Shown: piece after piece, positions 58,434-64,000 of the stretch
Layout: the number at the start of each line of letters is the position of its first letter
Position numbering within the stretch: the stretch's first letter is position 1
DNA from: Flavobacterium sp.
GTDB lineage: Bacteria; Bacteroidota; Bacteroidia; Flavobacteriales; Flavobacteriaceae
Length of the DNA stretch: 64,000 nt
Direction: 5' to 3'
Assembly (NCBI GenBank): GCA_015234525.1
Contig: JADGMX010000049.1
Coordinates: forward strand, 1-64,000
Position numbers and translations under genes: made by a program
Notes under the pieces: model-generated
Told to the model about the DNA's origin: nothing
The model's database searches: none
The model's input: only the letters and a program-made list of their open reading frames with translations

Positions 58434-61400
58434 TTAAAAGTTAATGTTAGCGCCAATCATATAAGTACGTGGCACGGGATAGAATCCAAAATCAATTCCA
58501 CCACCGATTGGAGCACCGGTTGAAGCGCCTGGATCATAACCCATATATTTTGTGAACGTATACAGATTATTTGCGGCTACATATATTCGTGCTTTGGTAA
58601 TTCCAGATTTCGAAATCCAGTCGGGGTTGATCGAGTAACCAAGTTGCACGTTTTGGATTCGGAGGTAGGATGCATCTTCAACAAAATAATCTGAAAACAC
58701 CCGGTTTCCGGTTGCGCCGGTTGTCACTCTTGGAACCGAATTGCTGGTACCTTCGCCGGTCCATCTGTCAAGCACATATGTCATTCGGTTGCCATTTGGA
58801 ACGTCTCTCTCGAAGGCGCGAACCATGTCATTTCCAATTGAAGCGTAGGTGAAAAGTGCAAAATCGAAATTTTTGTAGTCAAAACCGATGCTGAATCCCA
58901 TTGTAGCATTTGGGATTGGATCGCCGATATCGGTACGGTCCAAACTATTGATTACACCGTCGTTGTTTATGTCGACAAATCTGAGATCACCGGGTTGCGC
59001 CTCGGCACCAAGTGCAATTTGCGAGGGATGCGAGGAAACTTCGGCAGCATTTTGAAATATTCCGTCGGTTTTATATCCGTAGAAATAGCCAAGTGGCTTG
59101 CCAACCTGCATTCGCGATGGAACAAGTCCGACACCAAAGCTGCCGCCTTCGATAAATCCAGTGCCGTTATTAACTTCGAGAACTTTATTTTTCAGAAAGG
59201 TTACATTGTAGCCTAAGGACAATTTGAATCCATCAAAAATCTCGTTGTCGTAGTTAAGTGAGAGTTCGGCGCCATAGTTTTTCACTGAACCTGCATTTAC
59301 CGTTGGAGAACCTGCACCCGGAGCTCCGGCACCTACAATACCCGAGATAGGAATGTTAGCTATAAGAAGGTCTTCCCGAATGTCAATAAAATAATCGGCG
59401 ACGAAACGCAACTTTCGATCAAATAAGTCGATATCGACCCCGACATCAAATTTTCGTGCTTCTTCCCATTTAAGAAATGGATTCGGAATTTGTCCGGCTG
59501 CTTGTCCGTTTGTAATCAATCCGTCGAAAATATAAGTCGCCTCACCATTGAGGTTTCCGACATAGCCGTTATTGGGAATTTGATCGTTACCTAGAATACC
59601 ATAGCTGGCGCGGATTTTCAACAGATCGATAATCTTTGATTCTTTAAAGAAATTTTCCTCAGAAACAACCCATCCTGCAGTAACTGATGGAAAATAACCA
59701 ACGCGATTTTCAGGACCAAATTTAGTCGAGGAATCGCGACGCAACATACCGGATATCAGATATCTTTCAGCATAGTTATACTGAATTCGGCCCCAATAAG
59801 ACAAGCGTCGTTCATCATATGAATAGGCGCTGTTGGTTAGTGCGTCGTGCAAACCTTCGGTCAGTGAAATGTCGGCGTACTGCCATGAATTGTATGGAAC
59901 ATCATAACCTGTAGCAAATAATCCGTTACCCCATTGCTTGTAAATAGTTGTTCCAAGCGTTCCCTGAAAGTTGTGATTTTCTCCAAAAGTTCTTTTGTAA
60001 TCGGCAAATAAATCAAATGTATAATCGTTGTCATTAACCGCATTTTGCGAAACACTGCTTCGCTCAACATCGTATATTTTTCCACCGTAATCAACTTGTT
60101 TGGCAAACGTTTTTCCTTCGCTGTTGGAAGTATTAAAACCGATGCGACCAGTTAGCGTTAATCCGCGGGCAAGCGTGTAATCCATGCCGAACGTCCCACT
60201 TAGTCGTTTGAAATCGTAGTCGTTGAAAGTATTATCGATTTGCGCAAGTGGATTAATGATCTCGGTTCCGAAACCTGTGGTCGAAGGCACTAACGAATAA
60301 TTGCCGTTAGCATCGAAAGGCGAGATCGTTGCGGGAATATTCAGTGCATTGAAAAGAACCGATCCCAATACATTTTCATTTAGCGTTTTCCGACCAAAGT
60401 AGGTATAAGTCGCATTTGTGTTGAACTTCAATCTGTCGGTGATATCGGCTCCAAGAGCGATTCTCGCGGTATTTCGAAGGAAACCTGCTTTTCGACCGCC
60501 GACAATTCCATCCTGGTCGAGGTGAGACCCTGAAACTGCGTAATTTACTTTCTCGGTTCCACCAGTAATCGATAAGTCATGGCTGACAATCGGAACACCG
60601 GTTCCAAAAACACGATCTTGCCAATCTGTTCCCTTTCCTAGGTTGGACACATTCGGAAACGGAATAGTTTGTCCGCCATTAGCATAACTTTCATTTAATA
60701 GAAGCGCATATTCGGTGGCATTAAGGGTTGAAATTTTACGGCTTGTTTCCTGAAAACCGGTATATACATTATATGATAGTACCGGTTTTGCATTTCGCCG
60801 TCCTTTTTTGGTTGTGACTAGTATAATTCCGTTGGCGCCAATGGTTCCGTAAATTGCCGCTTGCGCATCCTTTAATACGGTAATGGATTCGATATCGGTT
60901 GGACTCAATGTTCCAAGTTCGCCGACAAAACCATCGATTATTGTAGTTGGCCGGTTTTCGCCATTGGTTGCGATACCTCGAATCCGAATATCTAACGGAG
61001 CGCCGGGAGCTCCGGATTGCGTGGTTACCGAAACACCCGATACCGTTCCTTGAAGCGCTTGCTCGATTCGCACTGGCCGGAGAGACTCCAAAGTTTCTGT
61101 CGACACAACCGAAACGGCGCCAGTAACTTCTTTCCGACGCTGGGTCCCGTAACCGATGACTACCACTTCCTCAAGCGAATTAGCTTCGGGTTTCAGACTA
61201 ATCGTGATGCCTGATACGGCGGAGTTTACTAAATATTCAGAAGATGCGAATCCGATGTAGGAGATGACCAGAACGGAGCCTTCCTGAAGTTGCCCAATTG
61301 TAAAATTGCCATCAAAATCTGTTGTTGTACCCCGATCAGAACCTCTAATAATAATGTTCGCGCCCGGAACCGGAAGTCCGGATTCGCTTTCCGTAACCTT

Positions 61401-61478
61401 TCCTGATACTTCTATAGTTTGGGCAAATGTGCTCAAGCCAAAAAGCAACAAGAATAAAATGAGATAGTTTGACTTCAT
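58434..61478 (-). CDS. susC: SusC/RagA-family TonB-linked transporter
   Basis: A 1014-residue outer-membrane barrel with signal peptide (LILFLLLFGLSTFAQ), an N-terminal carboxypeptidase-regulatory-like domain (about 22-100; VSGKVTESESGLPVPGANI), a TonB box-like EEVVVIGYGTQ and plug (about 108-225; RIRGIATNGE, IYGTIGANGIILVTTKKG), then the barrel ending IGANINF. With SusD it imports oligosaccharides using TonB energy. It is the first structural gene of the locus, and its upstream region holds the direct repeats described separately. Confidence 0.95.
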   Translation of the reverse strand: MKSNYLILFLLLFGLSTFAQTIEVSGKVTESESGLPVPGANIIIRGSDRGTTTDFDGNFTIGQLQEGSVLVISYIGFASSEYLVNSAVSGITISLKPEANSLEEVVVIGYGTQRRKEVTGAVSVVSTETLESLRPVRIEQALQGTVSGVSVTTQSGAPGAPLDIRIRGIATNGENRPTTIIDGFVGELGTLSPTDIESITVLKDAQAAIYGTIGANGIILVTTKKGRRNAKPVLSYNVYTGFQETSRKISTLNATEYALLLNESYANGGQTIPFPNVSNLGKGTDWQDRVFGTGVPIVSHDLSITGGTEKVNYAVSGSHLDQDGIVGGRKAGFLRNTARIALGADITDRLKFNTNATYTYFGRKTLNENVLGSVLFNALNIPATISPFDANGNYSLVPSTTGFGTEIINPLAQIDNTFNDYDFKRLSGTFGMDYTLARGLTLTGRIGFNTSNSEGKTFAKQVDYGGKIYDVERSSVSQNAVNDNDYTFDLFADYKRTFGENHNFQGTLGTTIYKQWGNGLFATGYDVPYNSWQYADISLTEGLHDALTNSAYSYDERRLSYWGRIQYNYAERYLISGMLRRDSSTKFGPENRVGYFPSVTAGWVVSEENFFKESKIIDLLKIRASYGILGNDQIPNNGYVGNLNGEATYIFDGLITNGQAAGQIPNPFLKWEEARKFDVGVDIDLFDRKLRFVADYFIDIREDLLIANIPISGIVGAGAPGAGSPTVNAGSVKNYGAELSLNYDNEIFDGFKLSLGYNVTFLKNKVLEVNNGTGFIEGGSFGVGLVPSRMQVGKPLGYFYGYKTDGIFQNAAEVSSHPSQIALGAEAQPGDLRFVDINNDGVINSLDRTDIGDPIPNATMGFSIGFDYKNFDFALFTYASIGNDMVRAFERDVPNGNRMTYVLDRWTGEGTSNSVPRVTTGATGNRVFSDYFVEDASYLRIQNVQLGYSINPDWISKSGITKARIYVAANNLYTFTKYMGYDPGASTGAPIGGGIDFGFYPVPRTYMIGANINF

Positions 61479-61653
61479 AAGTTTGTTTTTTGTGATTTTT
61501 AAAATTAAGAGGAATTGTTAATATTCCCTTAATATCAACCACAACAAAAAACATACAGAGCACAAAATACTAGTAAAGCAAGCAAGCATCGTCAATGTTT
61601 ACGAACGATTCATATCGCATTGAATTTTCGATTTGCTACCGAAAATATAATTT

Positions 61654-61663
61654 ACAACGTTGT
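61654..61663. promoter_or_regulatory. Palindrome ACAACGTTGT upstream of susC
   Basis: A perfect 10-base palindrome lying about 180 bases before the susC ATG and 12 bases from the direct repeats. It may be a regulator site or part of the promoter region; no clean -7 match was found in this gap. Confidence 0.3.
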
Positions 61664-61671
61664 TGTTGTGG

Positions 61672-61704
61672 TAATGTAGAGGTGGAAATACTTATTGTAG
61701 AGGT
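61672..61704. promoter_or_regulatory. Direct repeats, probable regulator sites for the PUL
   Basis: TAATGTAGAGGT (61672-61683) and TATTGTAGAGGT (61693-61704) are 11/12 identical and spaced 21 bases apart, two helical turns. They lie between the regulator stop and susC, in the only large gap of the locus. Confidence 0.55.
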
Positions 61705-61707
61705 TTG

Positions 61708-64000
61708 CTAAATGGCTAAAATATACTCAACCAAGCCTTGATTGTGGTCAAGTTCCATTTTTTTACGCAAACGATATCGCTTTATCTCAACACTTCGAAT
61801 CGAGATGTTTAGCAATGGAGCAATTTCTTTGGAAGAAAGATTCAATCGGAGATATGCACAAAGTCGGAGGTCATTTGGAGTCAGCGCCGGATGCAACACT
61901 TTTATCTTTTTCAAGAAATCTTTGTCGGCGTTGTTGAATGCTTCTTTAAAGAGATCCCAGGTGTCTTCTTCACTAATATTCTTATTAATGGTTGAGATGA
62001 CGCCTTTGATATTTCGTGATGAATCTTCAGTTTTCTTGAGATCGTCTTTGATGAGCGCCAGCAGTTCATTCTTCTTGATCAGATTCATGGTTGAAGCCGC
62101 TAGTTCGCGATTCTTAATGTCAACGTCGAGTTGTAATTGCTCATTTTTGATTCGCATTAACTCACGTTGCGTTTCCAGTTCTCGAAGTTCCAACTGACGC
62201 TGATTTTCGGCTAGTATTTTTGCATTTTGCTTCTGGTAGTAATTCTTGTAAGCGCGATGGATGAAAAAGCCGCCGCAGATTGCTACAATTGTATAAAACG
62301 CTATGGCTAACCAACTGAAATACCAAGGACGCAAAATCACAAAATTGAATTCCGCCGTATTTTGCGATGGAAGTTCGCCGGTACGAGCCCGAACTTTAAA
62401 AGTGTAGCTTCCGTAAGGCAGGTTTTTAAAATTGACCATCGTCCGATTCGACCAATCGCTCCACTGATCGGTGGCGCCTTCGAGTAAAAACTGATATTCC
62501 GGTCTGATATATTTTGTGTAAACCGGAACGGCAAATGTGATCGTGATGTTATTTTCGCGGTACGGAATGTCGACTTCACCAGTTATATCCACGGAAGTGG
62601 TGGCTTGATTAAACTTGTTTTTTAGTGCTGAGGTGATTGAAACCCTGTGATTTGTGACTGAAATTTCATTTGGGATTAGCGAATAATAACCGTCTGTTGT
62701 TCCAACTAAATAGGTGTTTGCGCCAATTTGAGATATATTTTCGTAACCAGACATTGAATTGGTGAGCGTGGTTTTGATCGGAATTGATTTAAGCCTCAAT
62801 GTGCTACTCATTTTTGCAAGCGAGAAATAGTTGATTCTATTTTTCGTAAAAATCCACAGTTTATCGGAAGTGGTAACCATCTTTCCGGATGTGTATTCGT
62901 CGTTGTCGATTGCAAGACTTAAAAGACTATCGCGAATAAAAATATCCTTCTGGACGTCAAGCTTAAAGATGCCGTTTTTATTGGCATACAAAATCGATCC
63001 GTTAAATTTTTCGAGTGCTGCGTTTTTGCCCTTTGGCGGATTTTGGTAAGTTTTGAAATTTTCAACACGTGTCAGATCGGAGTTCATCTTTAATTTGAAA
63101 ACTCCTTTGTACTCATGGCTGACATAAATATTTTGGTTCGCGATTTCAAAGTACTTGGTTGAGTAGCTAAAGCCTTGAATTTTATTTGGAAGCCAATTTT
63201 CAGCTGATTTCTGCAGGTAAGTCAATCCGTTGTAATTTCCCTGGACGATTCTATTTGGATTGGTTGGGTGAATTTCAAACTTCCAGGTTCCAGATTCGTT
63301 GAAGACATTTCGTGCCGTCGAACCGTCGATGACATACGTTCCTGAATCATGGCCGCAGAAAAGTGTGTTCTGGTGACTGAAAAGCGACCAAACCTGACCT
63401 TTTGTTCCCGCAACGAATTCGAATCCCGATTTGGAATCGGTTTTTTTGCAGAACAGTCCCTGATTGGTACCGACATATAATCGATTGTTGAATTGAAGTG
63501 AGGTGTAAACCGTCCCGAGAATTCCCGTATTATCTGTAAAACTTTTAATCGGCGAGTTTAAATTAATGCAATTGATGCCATTGTCTAATCCGACCCATAG
63601 ATTTTTATCGGTGTCTTCAGAAAGAGAGAGTACCGTATTGTTGCTCAGTCCGTTATTTTGAGTTAGATGATATTGAACTTGTCCGGTTTGGGAGATGACA
63701 AAAAGTCCGTTAGAGACTGAACCCAGCGCGTAACCGCCATTTGAAAGTGCGATGCTGCTGTAAATCGTAGTTCCTGCAAGTCTATCGTCGGAAACAGAAA
63801 AGGCAGTGAGTTTGTCGTTTGCGAATAGGAACAAGCCGTCATGCTGGGTTTGCAGCATCAATCCGTTGTCGTGTGGAAAAATGTTCACCACTTTTTTATT
63901 TCCAAGCAGTTTTGCAGAAATGATGAGTTGGCATCGGCCGTTGTCAATTTCGTAGATACCATCCGTAGGTGCTTGATAAAAAATAGAATGTTGGGTTTGG
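61708..64000 (-). CDS. Propeller/Y_Y_Y/LuxR-type transcriptional regulator, 5' truncated
   Basis: The frame is open to the window edge, so the N-terminus is missing; at least 763 residues are visible. The visible part has beta-propeller repeats (NLWVGLDNGINCINL, NRLYVGTNQGLFC), a Y_Y_Y domain (PEYQFLLEGATDQWSDW, LPYGSYTFKVRA), one membrane helix (near bases 62250-62320), a coiled coil and a LuxR-type helix-turn-helix at the end (LTPNDLRLCAYLRLNLSSKEIAPLLNIS region). No kinase or receiver is present: it is a membrane one-component regulator likely sensing the glucan breakdown product and controlling susC onwards. Confidence 0.9.
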   Translation of the reverse strand, partial: QTQHSIFYQAPTDGIYEIDNGRCQLIISAKLLGNKKVVNIFPHDNGLMLQTQHDGLFLFANDKLTAFSVSDDRLAGTTIYSSIALSNGGYALGSVSNGLFVISQTGQVQYHLTQNNGLSNNTVLSLSEDTDKNLWVGLDNGINCINLNSPIKSFTDNTGILGTVYTSLQFNNRLYVGTNQGLFCKKTDSKSGFEFVAGTKGQVWSLFSHQNTLFCGHDSGTYVIDGSTARNVFNESGTWKFEIHPTNPNRIVQGNYNGLTYLQKSAENWLPNKIQGFSYSTKYFEIANQNIYVSHEYKGVFKLKMNSDLTRVENFKTYQNPPKGKNAALEKFNGSILYANKNGIFKLDVQKDIFIRDSLLSLAIDNDEYTSGKMVTTSDKLWIFTKNRINYFSLAKMSSTLRLKSIPIKTTLTNSMSGYENISQIGANTYLVGTTDGYYSLIPNEISVTNHRVSITSALKNKFNQATTSVDITGEVDIPYRENNITITFAVPVYTKYIRPEYQFLLEGATDQWSDWSNRTMVNFKNLPYGSYTFKVRARTGELPSQNTAEFNFVILRPWYFSWLAIAFYTIVAICGGFFIHRAYKNYYQKQNAKILAENQRQLELRELETQRELMRIKNEQLQLDVDIKNRELAASTMNLIKKNELLALIKDDLKKTEDSSRNIKGVISTINKNISEEDTWDLFKEAFNNADKDFLKKIKVLHPALTPNDLRLCAYLRLNLSSKEIAPLLNISIRSVEIKRYRLRKKMELDHNQGLVEYILAI

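Noticed and set aside
1..64000. CRISPR arrays, insertion sequences, prophage, tRNA or rRNA genes
   Set aside because: I looked for regular spacer arrays, transposase or integrase frames and cloverleaf T-arm signatures. Apart from the tmRNA T-arm none was found.

Overview
The window is bacterial chromosome from a member of Bacteroidota, most likely Flavobacterium or a close relative in Flavobacteriaceae. The evidence is the Bacteroidetes-type promoter boxes (TTTG/TTG, about 19 bases, TAnnTTTG), a tmRNA encoding the tag GENNYALAA, a SusC/SusD locus, a GldH-like lipoprotein, many lipoproteins with Bacteroidetes-style lipoboxes, and the gene order rsfS-ftsH-LUD-cdsA-psd. Shine-Dalgarno sequences are mostly absent, and several promoters lie so close to the start codon that leaders are very short.

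Bases 1-17200 are housekeeping. They hold an aminotransferase, a DUF1573 protein, valS, a phospholipid operon (LUD protein, cdsA, psd, acyl-CoA-binding protein, lipoprotein superoxide dismutase), rsfS-ftsH, birA, pyrE-SRPBCC-gldH-like, a NUDIX hydrolase, ddl-coaD, and PASTA protein-pseudouridine synthase-yaaA. Bases 17200-22500 hold an exported C1 peptidase, a pabA/trpG-type amidotransferase, a MarR regulator with a YceI protein, and a divergent thiol/redox group (two thioredoxin-fold proteins and a rhodanese). Bases 22500-26700 form a cyanophycin locus: cphB, and divergently cphA with an overlapping acidic, disordered protein. Bases 27000-40000 hold small membrane and secreted proteins, an AlkB-type dioxygenase, a lipoprotein/histidine kinase/NarL-type regulator operon, xseA-xseB, an AraC-type regulator between inverted repeat elements, a VWA/MoxR-like AAA pair, a luciferase-like oxidoreductase and a DUF457-like membrane protein. 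Bases 40000-50500 hold a FISUMP lipoprotein, a thioredoxin-domain protein, tmRNA, a serine hydrolase, a saccharopine-dehydrogenase-like enzyme, a sugar transporter, kdsA and small envelope proteins.

Bases 50530-64000 are a polysaccharide utilisation locus, all on the minus strand: a regulator of the propeller/Y_Y_Y/LuxR-HTH type (cut by the window end), susC, susD, a probable surface glycan-binding lipoprotein with a duplicated domain, a GH16 lipoprotein, a GH3 beta-glucosidase and a second, small GH16. The set fits uptake and breakdown of a beta-1,3- or mixed-linkage glucan such as laminarin.

Two families of interspersed intergenic repeats recur. Family A has five copies with a hairpin core; family B has four. 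They sit at operon ends and between genes; one copy supplies the stop codon of the gldH-like gene and two family B copies flank the AraC-type gene in inverted orientation. Other points of note are a direct repeat (TA[A/T]TGTAGAGGT, 21-base period) beside the PUL regulator, a palindrome over the MarR promoter, a 7-base gap between the divergent pyrE and NUDIX starts, and three convergent gene pairs that share the same 4-base double stop TTAG.
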